A DNA stretch of 64,000 nucleotides. It comes from an uncultured Alphaproteobacteria bacterium. GTDB taxonomy: Bacteria; Pseudomonadota; Alphaproteobacteria; RF32; CAG-239. The stretch spans positions 183,165 through 247,164 of the forward strand of contig CASZWJ010000002.1 of assembly GCA_949493535.1 (NCBI GenBank), in the 5' to 3' direction. The notes under the pieces were generated by a model, which was not told the origin of the DNA, did no database searches, and was given only the letters and a program-made list of their open reading frames with translations. Made by a program: the position numbers and the translations under genes. Below are positions 26,726-36,577 of this stretch, in pieces. The first letter of the stretch is position 1, and each line of letters begins with the position of its first letter.

Positions 26726-27309
26726 TAAATCCTGTAATCAAAATTGCGGTTATATTTATGCATATATTCAATGCGCATATCCGGCGCATTGTTCAGGTTA
26801 AATGTATAATTATACGCTTTATTGGCATAGCCGGCATCATTCGCCGTAAAACTGCCGCTCAAAAACAGCGGCGCTTCGGATATTTTATTGAGAAAATTCT
26901 GCCGATAAAGCTTTGTTACGAACTGAGCATCCGGTTTTGAAAAGTTCTGCAATTCCGAGGCAAAAGAAATGCCGTCAACCTGTTCATGATTGCCGTTGCG
27001 TTCTGCTTCTGCCTGCCGTTCATTATCCGCGGCCTGATTTTTCTGCCGGTTCTGCTCTCTGAGCTTGTCATCATTTTTCAAATCGGCACTAATGCGATGC
27101 AGGTTATATAAAGATGACGGTTCCAGATAAGAGAATGCATAACCGGAAAAGCCTGTTTGCTGAACTGAGGGGTCGGCATTTTGATTTTGTCGGGCCGAAG
27201 CAACAAAATCAGAAGCTGATTTGCGGCTGATATTTTTGACAGATTTAGAGATTTGCGAAGTCAAATCCGCATATAAATTTGTCATTTTATCTGCTGTCAA
27301 GCCGGTCAT
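26725..27309 (-). CDS. Hypothetical protein between polar coiled-coil gene and dusB
   Basis: 194 residues, no signal peptide or membrane segment. The first half is polar and probably helical, with a Gln/Asn/Arg-rich stretch (REQNRQKNQAADNERQAEAE near residues 85-105). The C-terminal 60 residues are richer in aromatics (FVTKLYRQNFLNKISEA, AYNYTFNL) and could be folded. I recognise no family. It begins ten bases after the 1334-residue coiled-coil gene and overlaps dusB by one base, so it may work with the former. Confidence 0.65.
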   Translation of the reverse strand: MTGLTADKMTNLYADLTSQISKSVKNISRKSASDFVASARQNQNADPSVQQTGFSGYAFSYLEPSSLYNLHRISADLKNDDKLREQNRQKNQAADNERQAEAERNGNHEQVDGISFASELQNFSKPDAQFVTKLYRQNFLNKISEAPLFLSGSFTANDAGYANKAYNYTFNLNNAPDMRIEYMHKYNRNFDYRI

Positions 27310-27319
27310 TTTCTATCCG

Positions 27320-30300
27320 TTAATTCAGTTTATCCAATGCCTTGGCAAGAATATAATAAACCTTTCCGATATCAGCTCCGGAAATAACCGAAAGCAAAAT
27401 TCCCGAATGTTCATTATTGCGCGCACGGGCAATTAAGGTTTCAAATTCGCTCAAATAACGCGTTACCAAAGTTCTAAACTCCAGATTTTTCTCAAACTGG
27501 CCGCGAATTGCCAGAACCTGTTGTTTGGTCATTGTTTTTGACAAATGGCGTACAAAAGCAGCACTGTCTCCGTTATAGTATTTTTTCCAGATTTCTTCTT
27601 CCGTAGCAGGATTGAAAATACGATTAATATCAACAGATGCCGTTTCCAGTTTTTCAATGATGTAGGAAGCATCTTTCAGGAAAGTGTCAACTCTGACGTT
27701 TTCACAACGTTTCTCAAATTCGCCAAGTTTATTTTCAGTTTTTTGAGATGTTTCGATTAATACTTTAAGCTGTTTGCTGACGATATCGTTGAAACTGATT
27801 GATTTCTTGATGATTTCATCACCTTTTGCCGAAAATTCAGAGGTGTTGTCATTTAACAAATTCATCACATCTCCTACCTTTTTCAGCGTATCGTCTGTCG
27901 CTGCAACCAAAACGCCGGACTGCTTGAGGAAAACTTCTCCCGAAGATCTGATTTCATTGGAAATACGCTCGGCATTCGAGGCTATTTCTGTCAGCGTTGC
28001 CCTTAATTTGCTGCCTGAATTTTCAAAATGGGTTGAACTCAGCTTGGTAGCTTCTTCCATTTGCATACTCAAAACTTTGAGATTTTCGCCCAAACCTTTA
28101 ACTTTGTCATATGCCATGTTTGCCCTGTTGGAAAGCTGTACCGAGGTGTCATTCAACACGGTATTAAAACATTCTACCAACTGTTTGGTATCTTCGGAAA
28201 TCTTAATCATTTTGTCGCTTTGCGCCGAAATCAGATTATTGATTTCAAAAACGCCGCTGCTGGCTTCTGCCGTTACCGTATTAAAGTCAGCAATATATTT
28301 TTCATAGTCTTTCATCACATTGCCGATCTTGGCTCCCGAAGCGTTCACATTCGCATGCAAATCGTCAACCAATTGGCTTAAAGACATATTTACCTGTTCA
28401 ATATTCTTAACAGAATCTCTCGACGATTTGTTAATATCTTCATTAACCTTCAGCAACCTGTCACCCAAAACGTTAAATTCATAAGCAATTTTTGCCGAGG
28501 TCTCAAAGACGTTATCCGTACTTTCTTTGAAGTTCTTATTAATTTCATTAACGCGCTGCGCAACTTCCGTCGAAGTATCAGAGAGATACTTATATTGCTG
28601 TGCCAAAGAAGCCTCACCCAAGCGCGTTTGGGTTGATACCGTATTAACAACATCGCTTAAAAGCTCATGCTGGCGTTCAAAGCTTTCTTTAATCAACTCA
28701 GACTGGTTAAGCGTCTTGACCAAAACCTGATCAATATTCTGGGCATGAACATCAAGCGTGGCCATGGTATTTTTACTCTCGCCGACAAGATTCTGGTTGG
28801 CGAGACTGATTTTATCGCAATTGCCGAGAATGGATGAGGTAAATTCATCCGAACTGATTGTCAGATCTTTAACCGTATTATTGAAAACTTGGAAATTATC
28901 GCGGAATGAAGCTGATATTAAAGCCAGCTTTTCGGTAATCTCCTGAATAAATTTGCTCACATCATTATTCTGAATCGTAATTGACTGATTAACCTCTGCC
29001 AATTTATCAATAGATTTGACTGAGTTTGCAACCACTGCCTCAACACGTTTGTTAACGTCTTCTTCCAACAATGTCATACGGGCAAAAACTTTATCCGCAT
29101 TTTGTTCAATAACGGCCACTTGTTTTTTCAAAGTGTTGCCCATGTTGTCAGTATTTTCCGTTAACCGGTCACATATGCTGAAAAATTCGTTTTCCTGCTG
29201 CTTGAACAACAAATTAATATTTTCAGCTTTTTCATCCAAAAGCTGAATAACATCAGCCACGTGTTTAACCGTTGTTTCAGCAACGTTATTCATGCTGTTG
29301 TTTTGCGCATCAAAAGATTCGGAGAGTTTTTGGAATGTGTTTTCACAATTGACGGTCGCAATATTAATATTAGCGGCTTGCTTTTCAAGTGTTTCGGCAA
29401 TAGTTTCGCTGTGTTCTGAAACTTGTCTGGCTATTTTATCCATTTCTTCCGATTTCAGATTGAGAATGCTCTCCATACGCACGACTTTGCTCAAAGCATG
29501 CTCTGCCTTGCTGTCAAAGATTCCTGCTTGTTCATTCAGGCTGCTGTTGACTGTTTTGGTTCTGTCAATCATGCTGTTGCATGTTTCTAATGTTTCGGAC
29601 ATCTGCTTTTTCAGCTGTTCGACCGTTGCCGCCGCTTCATGGCTCAAATAAGAAGACGCACGGGTCAGTTCATCAATCTGATATTTCAAATCTGCCTTAA
29701 TTTCTTCTATTCTGTTAGCTGACTCGGTAATATTACGCTGCTGCTGAGCCAAAGACGTTTCGCCCACCTTGCTCTGAGCCACGACCAAAGACGCCGCTTC
29801 GGCCAACTGCCCCGTGTGTTTTTGGACAACCTCTCCCACTTCATTTAATTTGGCTGAAGCCGAATCAGCCTGTTCGCGCAAGGCCGCCGCGTTGCCGTCT
29901 AACTGCTGGTTGACAAGCTTCATGTTAACAATGATATTATCCGTAATTTTACGCAAATCATCATTTTGCCTGCTGATACTTTCAGCCAAAGAAGCCGTAT
30001 TATTAATTCCTTGTTCGGACAGAGCTGATAAACGGGCAGCATTGTGTTCGCCTTCTGTAACAATAGCGTTCATTTGTCCGATGACACTCTTCGCCTTGCT
30101 GTCAATATCATTAATGCTTTCATCAAGATTTTGTTCAACGGTTTTGACTTCCGAACTGATTTTATCAGAAATTCCCTGAAGCTGATTAACCTGAACGGCT
30201 ACAGTTTCTTCAATCAGGTTTGAGCGGGCGATAATTTTATCAACTTCGCCTGAAATCATACGGCTGTGGACATTAAATTTATCCGTCAATTTTTCCGCAG

Positions 30301-31324
30301 ATTCATCAATTTTTGAAAGATAGCCTTCAACCGTTTCCGTTTGTCCGGTTAAAACATTTTCAATTTTGTTTACGCCGCCGTCAATTTTTGTAAAAATATC
30401 ATTGCAGGCGTCAACAGCCTCATTGGCAACATTCTTAAGCCGAACGGTTTGGGCATCAAGCAATTCGGCAACGCTTGAAACGCTTTGCGCGGCACGTCCG
30501 CCGAAATCGGCAAGTGCCTGCGAAGCCTTGGCCATTTTTGAATTATTATCCTCGGTAATGCTTTGTAACAGCTGGCTTGAAGATTTGAGTTCCTGAATAT
30601 GCGGAACTATTTTTTCGAACAATCCGTCGCAATTGCTTTCCAGTCCGGATATTGAACCGGAAAAATCGGCAATATAGCTCTTAAAAGTTTCTGTCGAGCT
30701 TTGAGCTTTGCCGGTTACGCGTTCAAAATTTTCTACCAGCGTTTTTACGCCGTCCGTCAGCTCAACAATCGTATGGGAAGAATAATTGTCAAGCGTGTTG
30801 ACCAATTTGGCAAAGTCATTTACACGGGCGCTCAGTTCGTTTTTGATAATTTCTGTCTGCTCTGTGGCATGGCGGGTTACTTCATGGAGTTCGGCTACCT
30901 GGGAACGGATAGCATCGGCCATGGCCTTGGCCGTATTGGCACCGCCGTCTTCGGGATAAACAAGCTGGTTCATGTAAGCCCGCAGAAATTTTGCCTCGTT
31001 CTTAAAACTTGAACCGCGGTCAATATAAGCCATTACCACCCAAATGATTGCCAGAGGCAGCGTTACGCCGGCCAAAAAGCCGCCGAATTCATCAGGCATC
31101 ATCAAAAATAAGTTAGACCAGCCGAAAAACTGGGTAATATATATCAAAACAATGATAAACCAAACGGCAGAAATACCTATCATTAATTTTGTCAGGTTAT
31201 TTGTCAGCCAGGAATTCTGCTCCGGCTCTTCGTTGTAATTGATTTTGCTGTTTTCAGACATAAATCCGGGAAGCGCAGAATCCGCTTTCCGTTGATTACT
31301 GTTATCAACTTGTTGATTTGACAT
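27320..31324 (-). CDS. Large membrane-anchored coiled-coil protein, TipN/GPR-like polarity factor candidate
   Basis: 1334 residues. A polar N-terminus (about 1-45) is followed by two membrane segments (about 47-68 and 80-101), then roughly 1100 residues of coiled coil rich in Ala, Glu, Asn, Ser and Val, of the kind annotated as apolipoprotein A1/A4/E-like. A compact C-terminal domain (about 1230-1334) carries EEIWKKYYNGDSAAFVRHLS, FRTLVTRYLSEFETLI and a closing SGADIGKVYYILAKALDKL. The layout and C-terminal pattern recall the alphaproteobacterial TipN/GPR (growth pole ring) proteins, which mark the growing or new pole; this is my comparison, not a search result. An internal duplication is visible: QSKVGETSLAQQ near residue 515 and QTRLGEASLAQQ near 898. 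The upstream region carries a DnaA box and an inverted repeat. Confidence 0.8.
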   Translation of the reverse strand: MSNQQVDNSNQRKADSALPGFMSENSKINYNEEPEQNSWLTNNLTKLMIGISAVWFIIVLIYITQFFGWSNLFLMMPDEFGGFLAGVTLPLAIIWVVMAYIDRGSSFKNEAKFLRAYMNQLVYPEDGGANTAKAMADAIRSQVAELHEVTRHATEQTEIIKNELSARVNDFAKLVNTLDNYSSHTIVELTDGVKTLVENFERVTGKAQSSTETFKSYIADFSGSISGLESNCDGLFEKIVPHIQELKSSSQLLQSITEDNNSKMAKASQALADFGGRAAQSVSSVAELLDAQTVRLKNVANEAVDACNDIFTKIDGGVNKIENVLTGQTETVEGYLSKIDESAEKLTDKFNVHSRMISGEVDKIIARSNLIEETVAVQVNQLQGISDKISSEVKTVEQNLDESINDIDSKAKSVIGQMNAIVTEGEHNAARLSALSEQGINNTASLAESISRQNDDLRKITDNIIVNMKLVNQQLDGNAAALREQADSASAKLNEVGEVVQKHTGQLAEAASLVVAQSKVGETSLAQQQRNITESANRIEEIKADLKYQIDELTRASSYLSHEAAATVEQLKKQMSETLETCNSMIDRTKTVNSSLNEQAGIFDSKAEHALSKVVRMESILNLKSEEMDKIARQVSEHSETIAETLEKQAANINIATVNCENTFQKLSESFDAQNNSMNNVAETTVKHVADVIQLLDEKAENINLLFKQQENEFFSICDRLTENTDNMGNTLKKQVAVIEQNADKVFARMTLLEEDVNKRVEAVVANSVKSIDKLAEVNQSITIQNNDVSKFIQEITEKLALISASFRDNFQVFNNTVKDLTISSDEFTSSILGNCDKISLANQNLVGESKNTMATLDVHAQNIDQVLVKTLNQSELIKESFERQHELLSDVVNTVSTQTRLGEASLAQQYKYLSDTSTEVAQRVNEINKNFKESTDNVFETSAKIAYEFNVLGDRLLKVNEDINKSSRDSVKNIEQVNMSLSQLVDDLHANVNASGAKIGNVMKDYEKYIADFNTVTAEASSGVFEINNLISAQSDKMIKISEDTKQLVECFNTVLNDTSVQLSNRANMAYDKVKGLGENLKVLSMQMEEATKLSSTHFENSGSKLRATLTEIASNAERISNEIRSSGEVFLKQSGVLVAATDDTLKKVGDVMNLLNDNTSEFSAKGDEIIKKSISFNDIVSKQLKVLIETSQKTENKLGEFEKRCENVRVDTFLKDASYIIEKLETASVDINRIFNPATEEEIWKKYYNGDSAAFVRHLSKTMTKQQVLAIRGQFEKNLEFRTLVTRYLSEFETLIARARNNEHSGILLSVISGADIGKVYYILAKALDKLN

Positions 31325-31434
31325 AAATATATTTCCCTAAATTTTTATTTTCCCATAAAATTTGCCGCGCAAAGCCTTCTGCTTTTCCCGGCAGGCATGA
31401 GTTTATAATAAATTTTTGAAATTTTAAAACATTA

Positions 31435-31453
31435 AAGTATTATCTTAATACTT
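31435..31453. promoter_or_regulatory. Perfect inverted repeat (possible operator)
   Basis: AAGTATTA-TCT-TAATACTT, a perfect 8-base dyad with a 3-base centre, lies about 110 bases upstream of the coiled-coil gene start. It abuts the DnaA box. Confidence 0.6.
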
Positions 31454-31460
31454 ATCCACA
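31452..31460 (+). promoter_or_regulatory. Consensus DnaA box
   Basis: TTATCCACA matches the strict DnaA-binding consensus. It is a single box in the 227-base gap between fhs and the coiled-coil gene, overlapping the end of an inverted repeat. A lone box suggests transcriptional control rather than an origin. Confidence 0.55.
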
Positions 31461-31551
31461 GTCAGTACAACCGGCAGCAAAAGTTTTGCAGGCAACCCGT
31501 TTGCGATATTTCCGTATTATTCGTTAAATATTCTGCCGCACTTCTTTTTAC

Positions 31552-33225
31552 TCAGAACAGACCCGATATTCTGCCATTATCATCAACATCAATATTTTCT
31601 GCGGCCGGATGTTTCGGCAACCCCGGCATATCTAAGATACTTCCGGCAAAAACAACCACAAATCCAGCCCCCGCCGATAAGGAAACGTCTCTGATCGGCA
31701 AAACATAATTCTGCGGCGCATTCAACAGCGTTTTGTCATGAGAAATTGAATTTTGTGTTTTGGCTATGCAGACCTGTAACTTTCCGTATCCGTTTTGCGT
31801 ATATTCTTTAAGTTTTTCTTCGGCCTCCGGCGAAAATTCAACATCTTTTGCCCGATAGATTTCTTTGGCTATTATACGAATTTTATCTGTTAAAGATAAA
31901 TCATCTTTATACAAATGGTTAAAATGCGCTTCGGAGCGGCACAAACCGACAAGTTCCTGCGCCAAATCGCACACGCCCTCGCCGCCTTTTGCCCAGCCGT
32001 CAGACAAAACAGCTTTAACACCGGTTTCTTTAACAATTTTTTGCAGCAGTTCCGTTTCCGCTTTCGTATCGGAAACAAAACGGTTAATGGCTACAATTGC
32101 GGGCAGACCGAATTTTTGCATGTTTTCAATATGAACCCGCAAATTTTCAAAACCGTTCTTCAAAGCTTGCAAATCTTCCGTACCGAGATTTTGTTTGGCA
32201 ATCCCGCCATGCATTTTGAGTGCGCGGATTGTTGCGACAATCACAACCGCATTGGGCTGAATTTCCGCTTGGCGGCATTTAATGTCTAAAAACTTCTCCG
32301 CTCCCAGATCGGCACCGAAACCGGCTTCGGTCACAACATAATCTGCCATTTTCAAAGCAGTTTTGGTCGCAAGAATACTGTTGCAGCCGTGGGCTATATT
32401 GGCAAAAGGCCCGCCATGAACCAAAACCGGCGTCTGCTCTAAAGTCTGCACAAGATTAGGTTTTATCGCGTCTTTCAAAACTGCGGCCAAGGCTCCTGTT
32501 ACTTTTAATTCTTTGGCCGCGACATCCCGGCCGCCATAGGTTTGGCCGATAATTATTCTCCCCAAGCGTTTTTTCAAATCAGGAATATCCTTAGCCAAAC
32601 ACAATACAGCCATGATTTCGCTGGCAACGCTTATGCAAAATTTGTCTTTGCGCTCAACACCGTTTATTTTAGCGCCTTGAGCAACAGTTATATCGCGCAA
32701 AACCCTGTCGTTTAAATCCACGCAACGCTTCCAAGAAATTGTTTCCGGATCAATCTGCAATTCATTGCCCTGATAAATATGATTATCAATAATTGAGGCC
32801 AATAAATTGGCTGCCGTTGTAATAGCGTGAATATCGCCGGTGAAATGAAGGTTAATTTCTTCCATTGGCGCAATTTGCGAAAATCCGCCGCCGGTCGCTC
32901 CGCCTTTTGCTCCGAAACACGGACCCAATGAGGGTTCGCGCAGAGCAATTACCGTTTTTTTGCCTAAACGGCGCAAGGCATCGCCCAAACCGATTGATAC
33001 CGTAGATTTGCCTTCTCCGGCCGGCGTCGGGGTTACGGCCGTTACCAATATCAATTTACCGCTCGGCCGTTGCGAATTTTGAATTTCCATAACCTTACCA
33101 TAGCTGATTTTTGCCTTATAGCGGCCATATGCTTCAATCTCATTTTCAGATAAGCCTACTTGGGCGGCAATCTCATTAATCGGCAGCAAATCAGACTGTT
33201 GGGAGATTTCAATATCGCTCAGCAT
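31552..33225 (-). CDS. fhs: Formate--tetrahydrofolate ligase
   Basis: ATP-dependent formation of 10-formyl-THF from formate, the entry to one-carbon metabolism. 557 residues, the usual size. Motifs: TPTPAGEGKSTVSIGLGD (ATP P-loop, near residue 65), LREPSLGPCFGAKGGATGGG, HFTGDIHAI, and the GGPFANIAHGCNS and ATIRALKMHGG signatures. Chain end SILDMPGLPKHPA is conserved. GGAAGAAG lies before the ATG and overlaps the end of the DUF6898 gene, so the two are cotranscribed. Anaerobes use Fhs with formate-producing enzymes for purine synthesis. Confidence 0.97.
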   Translation of the reverse strand: MLSDIEISQQSDLLPINEIAAQVGLSENEIEAYGRYKAKISYGKVMEIQNSQRPSGKLILVTAVTPTPAGEGKSTVSIGLGDALRRLGKKTVIALREPSLGPCFGAKGGATGGGFSQIAPMEEINLHFTGDIHAITTAANLLASIIDNHIYQGNELQIDPETISWKRCVDLNDRVLRDITVAQGAKINGVERKDKFCISVASEIMAVLCLAKDIPDLKKRLGRIIIGQTYGGRDVAAKELKVTGALAAVLKDAIKPNLVQTLEQTPVLVHGGPFANIAHGCNSILATKTALKMADYVVTEAGFGADLGAEKFLDIKCRQAEIQPNAVVIVATIRALKMHGGIAKQNLGTEDLQALKNGFENLRVHIENMQKFGLPAIVAINRFVSDTKAETELLQKIVKETGVKAVLSDGWAKGGEGVCDLAQELVGLCRSEAHFNHLYKDDLSLTDKIRIIAKEIYRAKDVEFSPEAEEKLKEYTQNGYGKLQVCIAKTQNSISHDKTLLNAPQNYVLPIRDVSLSAGAGFVVVFAGSILDMPGLPKHPAAENIDVDDNGRISGLF

Positions 33226-33226
33226 T

Positions 33227-33406
33227 TTATTCTTCTTCCATTTTCTTTAAGACATATTGCAATTTTTTCAAAGCATGAATCTGCATTTGCTGTTCCGATA
33301 AGCCAACCGGAACCACAACGCAAACTTCGGTTTTGGTTTCCGGCTCGACAGCGGTCACCTTCACATATTGCCCTTGTCTGGTATATTCAAACAAAATTTC
33401 TGCCAT
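33227..33406 (-). CDS. DUF6898-type small protein
   Basis: 59 residues (MAEILFEYTRQGQYVKVTAV near-identical in pattern to the alphaproteobacterial family DUF6898). It continues with EPETKTEVCVVVPVGLSEQQ and ends in HALKKLQYVLKKMEEE. The family is a short beta-hairpin plus helix of unknown function, often next to fhs or serine hydroxymethyltransferase genes and sometimes misnamed for them. It ends one base before the fhs ATG, so it is coupled to one-carbon metabolism. A terminator for parC lies just upstream. Confidence 0.82.
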   Translation of the reverse strand: MAEILFEYTRQGQYVKVTAVEPETKTEVCVVVPVGLSEQQMQIHALKKLQYVLKKMEEE

Positions 33407-33410
33407 TGTT

Positions 33411-33440
33411 CTAAAAGTAAAGCAGGCGGTTAAGCCTGCC
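33411..33440 (-). terminator. Intrinsic terminator after parC
   Basis: Minus strand: GGCAGGC-TTAACC-GCCTGC hairpin followed by TTTACTTTT. It separates parC from the DUF6898-fhs unit. Confidence 0.75.
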
Positions 33441-33448
33441 CCTTATGC

Positions 33449-35680
33449 TTAATCTTTCAAAAACTTGTTGCTCTTCGGAAAGCCGAACGGCGCCAATTTT
33501 CCAACCTGAGCACGGTGTCCAAGCCAAGCCAGCAAATCTGTTTCTGTCTTAGTTCCGCCGGCACGCGTATATGTAAAACCGTCTGCCTCGTTGAAAATCT
33601 GAATATCGCTCAAACCGCCGTCTTTGTATTTTTGCAACGTAACACCGCGGCCTCTGGCCATGGTCGGCACTTCTTCAGACTTAAAGACCAAGAGTTTGCG
33701 GTTGTCGCCGATAACGGCAACCATATCCCCGCTCATTTTCTTGCAAAATTTGGCATATTCGCCATTTTCAAGATTCATAATCTTACGGCCGTTGCGGGTC
33801 TGCGCCATGATGTGATTCTCGTCAACCAAGAAGCCGCGACCGCTGTTGGAGGCAATCAGATACTGCGCTTTAGGCTCAAAAACAAACATATCGCAGATAT
33901 TGTCATTGATTCCCAAATCGACCATTAAACGCAAGGGCTGCCCGAACCCGCGCCCGCAGGGAATCTCATTAGCCGAAACGGTAAAGAATTTGCCGGACGT
34001 GTCAAACAGGATAATCTTATCTGTCGTTTGGGCATGGATAGCAAAGAGCAATGAGTCGTCATCCTTAAACTTAAACTCATCATTCAAATCGCTGTAGCCT
34101 TTCAGCGCCCTGATCCAGCCTTTTTGCGAAAGGATAATCGTAATCGGCTCTTTTTCTATAAAGGCTTCAACCGGAACGTCAATTTCTTCGGAAACTTCGG
34201 CAAATTCGGTACGACGGCGGCCTATAGCCGTCTTTTTGCCGAATTTTTCTTTGGTGGCGCGGATTTCGTTTGAAATGGCTTCCCAGCGTTTGCCTTCGTC
34301 TGCCAATAAGGCTTCCAACTCGCCTTTTTCCGCAGCCAAGTCATCATACTCTTTGCGGATTTCCATTTCTTCAAGCTTGCGCAATGAGCGAAGCTTCATA
34401 TTCAGAATAGCCTCAGCCTGATTATCGGTCAATTCAAACTTTTTAATCAAAGATGCTTTCGGCTCTTCGTCTTCGCGAATTATGCGGATAACTTCATCCA
34501 AATTCAGATAGGCAATCAAATAGCCGCTTAAGAGTTCCATGCGCGCATTAATTTTATCCAGACGGAATTTCACACGGCGTTTTAAAACATTATGGCGATG
34601 ATTCAAAAACTCTTTCAAAACTTCTTTAATGCTCATAACCCTTGGAACAGTATCAGAATCAAGGACATTCATATTCATTGTGAAGCGGACTTCCAAATCA
34701 GTCTGCTTAAACAAATGTTCCATTAATAAAGCGGCATCTACCGTGCGGTTTTTGGGTTCTAATACAATGCGGACATCCTGTGCGGATTCATCACGGATAT
34801 CGCTCAGCATCGGCAACTTTTTATCCATTAACAGCGCGGCAATTTTTTCAATAAGCTTGGATTTGATAACCTGATAAGGAATTTCTTTGACAATAATCTG
34901 ATACTGCCCATGCCCCAAATCTTCTTTTTCCCATTTGGCGCGAATGCGGAATGTTCCTTTGCCGTTGGTATAAGCATCTAAAATCGTGGCAAACTTGTCA
35001 ATAATCACGCCGCCGGTCGGAAAATCAGGTCCTTTGATACGCTTGACCAAAGGCTCGATTTCACATTCCGGATTTTCAACCAGATAAAGCAAAGCATCGC
35101 AGACTTCGCTCAAATTATGCGGCGGAATGTTGGTTGCCATACCGACGGCAATACCCATTGAACCGTTACACAACAGGTTCGGCACCATTGACGGCATAAC
35201 GACCGGTTCATTTTCCTCACCGTCATAAGTATCGCGGAAATCAACGGCGTTTTCATTTAAGCCTTCCATCAAAGCCATGGCAAAATCTGTGAGGCGCGCC
35301 TCAGTATAACGCATGGCAGCGGCGCCGTCTCCATCAATATTGCCAAAGTTGCCCTGCCCGTCAACTAACGGATAACGCACGGAAAAATCCTGCGCCAGAC
35401 GGACCATTGCGCCATAAACGGCACTATCGCCGTGCGGGTGATATTTACCGATGACATCGCCGACAACGCGCGCACATTTCTTAAAACCGGATTTCGGATC
35501 CAGATGCAATTGGCGCATAGCATAAAGCAAACGGCGGTGCACGGGTTTCAAGCCGTCGCGCACATCGGGAAGCGCACGGTCAACAATCGTTGACATCGCA
35601 TAAGACAAATATCTCGTGCTAAGCTCTTCGGCTAAGTGGACATCTTTAATTTTTTCTACTGCTTCGGCCATATGTTTCAC
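33449..35680 (-). CDS. parC: DNA topoisomerase IV subunit A
   Basis: Decatenates daughter chromosomes together with ParE. 743 residues: the GyrA/ParC winged-helix and tower domains, catalytic tyrosine in [10 protein letters not shown] (near residue 122), and a C-terminal beta-pinwheel that lacks a GyrA box. [18 protein letters not shown] and [17 protein letters not shown] fit ParC rather than GyrA. The quinolone-determining region reads [18 protein letters not shown], with the wild-type-like serine. GTG at 35680 overlaps the recO stop (GTGA); an ATG three codons later is an alternative start. Confidence 0.95.
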   Translation of the reverse strand: MKHMAEAVEKIKDVHLAEELSTRYLSYAMSTIVDRALPDVRDGLKPVHRRLLYAMRQLHLDPKSGFKKCARVVGDVIGKYHPHGDSAVYGAMVRLAQDFSVRYPLVDGQGNFGNIDGDGAAAMRYTEARLTDFAMALMEGLNENAVDFRDTYDGEENEPVVMPSMVPNLLCNGSMGIAVGMATNIPPHNLSEVCDALLYLVENPECEIEPLVKRIKGPDFPTGGVIIDKFATILDAYTNGKGTFRIRAKWEKEDLGHGQYQIIVKEIPYQVIKSKLIEKIAALLMDKKLPMLSDIRDESAQDVRIVLEPKNRTVDAALLMEHLFKQTDLEVRFTMNMNVLDSDTVPRVMSIKEVLKEFLNHRHNVLKRRVKFRLDKINARMELLSGYLIAYLNLDEVIRIIREDEEPKASLIKKFELTDNQAEAILNMKLRSLRKLEEMEIRKEYDDLAAEKGELEALLADEGKRWEAISNEIRATKEKFGKKTAIGRRRTEFAEVSEEIDVPVEAFIEKEPITIILSQKGWIRALKGYSDLNDEFKFKDDDSLLFAIHAQTTDKIILFDTSGKFFTVSANEIPCGRGFGQPLRLMVDLGINDNICDMFVFEPKAQYLIASNSGRGFLVDENHIMAQTRNGRKIMNLENGEYAKFCKKMSGDMVAVIGDNRKLLVFKSEEVPTMARGRGVTLQKYKDGGLSDIQIFNEADGFTYTRAGGTKTETDLLAWLGHRAQVGKLAPFGFPKSNKFLKD

Positions 35681-36399
35681 CCGTTTAATCCTAAATTCAG
35701 CAGCAAATTAGCACGGTTTGGCGGGAATTTCAAGCCGTGAGTTTGAAAAAAGTTTTTGTTCAGGAAAAATGCCGTCATTTCCAGCAAATCCTTAAGTTCT
35801 CGAGCTGTCGGCGCATAATTTTGCTCCAATATGAACTGTGGAAAACTAAAAAGCCGGCTTTTATAAGGTTCACCGGCTTCGGCACAAACGGCTTTGCCTG
35901 TTTTGGGCGATACGTATTTAAGGTTTTCGGTGGTTCCCGTAGCCGAACACTCGCTTAAGTCAAGCGCAACCCCGAGAAAATCAAGAAGATAAAATTCAAA
36001 GTAAGCATAATGTGTTACCCAGTTATCTTCAAGTATCAAGTTAAAAAAACTGTCAACATAATAAAATAACCTGTCCAAAGCCATTTGCTCGGGCATGCAG
36101 ACATTGCACAGCCCACAGAAAGAAGCCAGAGTTTCAAGCTTTGCCGCATCAGAGATAAAATTGACGGCCGTCGGCGAAATTAATTCGACTTTCAGGCTCA
36201 GCATATTTTCATCAACTCTGGCATAGGCTTCTATTGCCACCAGGTTGCCGAGCTGGTAAACGCCGAGATTTTTTCTGGTTAAGCCGTTTTTGACAAAGCC
36301 GACGACTTTGCCGTTGTGACGGGTCAACACGGTCAGTACAGCCGAACTTTCACCGTGTTTTTTGATGTTGATGATATATCCCTCGTCATTAAACTTCAT
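35677..36399 (-). CDS. recO: DNA repair protein RecO
   Basis: Loads RecA onto SSB-covered DNA in the RecFOR pathway. 240 residues: an N-terminal OB fold ([20 protein letters not shown], then VKNGLTRKN) and a helical C-terminal domain with [11 protein letters not shown]. The four-cysteine zinc knuckle of some RecO proteins is not evident. GGAG precedes the ATG. Its end overlaps parC by four bases; recO-parC adjacency is common in Alphaproteobacteria. Confidence 0.92.
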   Translation of the reverse strand: MKFNDEGYIINIKKHGESSAVLTVLTRHNGKVVGFVKNGLTRKNLGVYQLGNLVAIEAYARVDENMLSLKVELISPTAVNFISDAAKLETLASFCGLCNVCMPEQMALDRLFYYVDSFFNLILEDNWVTHYAYFEFYLLDFLGVALDLSECSATGTTENLKYVSPKTGKAVCAEAGEPYKSRLFSFPQFILEQNYAPTARELKDLLEMTAFFLNKNFFQTHGLKFPPNRANLLLNLGLNG

Positions 36400-36528
36400 T
36401 TTTTCTCCAATGTTCTGATTTTACGCTTTAGCCCTCAAGTGTCAACGAGTTAAAAAAGATTGATTTATTTTTGTTAATGTTTTATGTTCTGGCTTAAATT
36501 TATCTTACTTAATACATTATTGTATATG

Positions 36529-36536
36529 AAAAAAAA
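36529..36536 (+). repeat. A8 homopolymer directly after an ATG
   Basis: Eight A follow the ATG at 36526. With eight, that ATG reads 23 codons to a stop; with seven it would run in frame into the membrane-protein frame at 36578-36901. Confidence 0.9.
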
Positions 36537-36577
36537 TTATTCTTTTTTGGCTTATCGGCACAATTTGCGCCGCAGCG

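Noticed and set aside
31425-31450. CtrA binding site (TTAA-N7-TTAA)
   Set aside because: The TTAA pairs here are spaced by four and nine bases, not seven.
31325-31551. Replication origin
   Set aside because: There is only one DnaA box, no cluster, no AT-rich unwinding module clearly linked, and no origin-associated genes.
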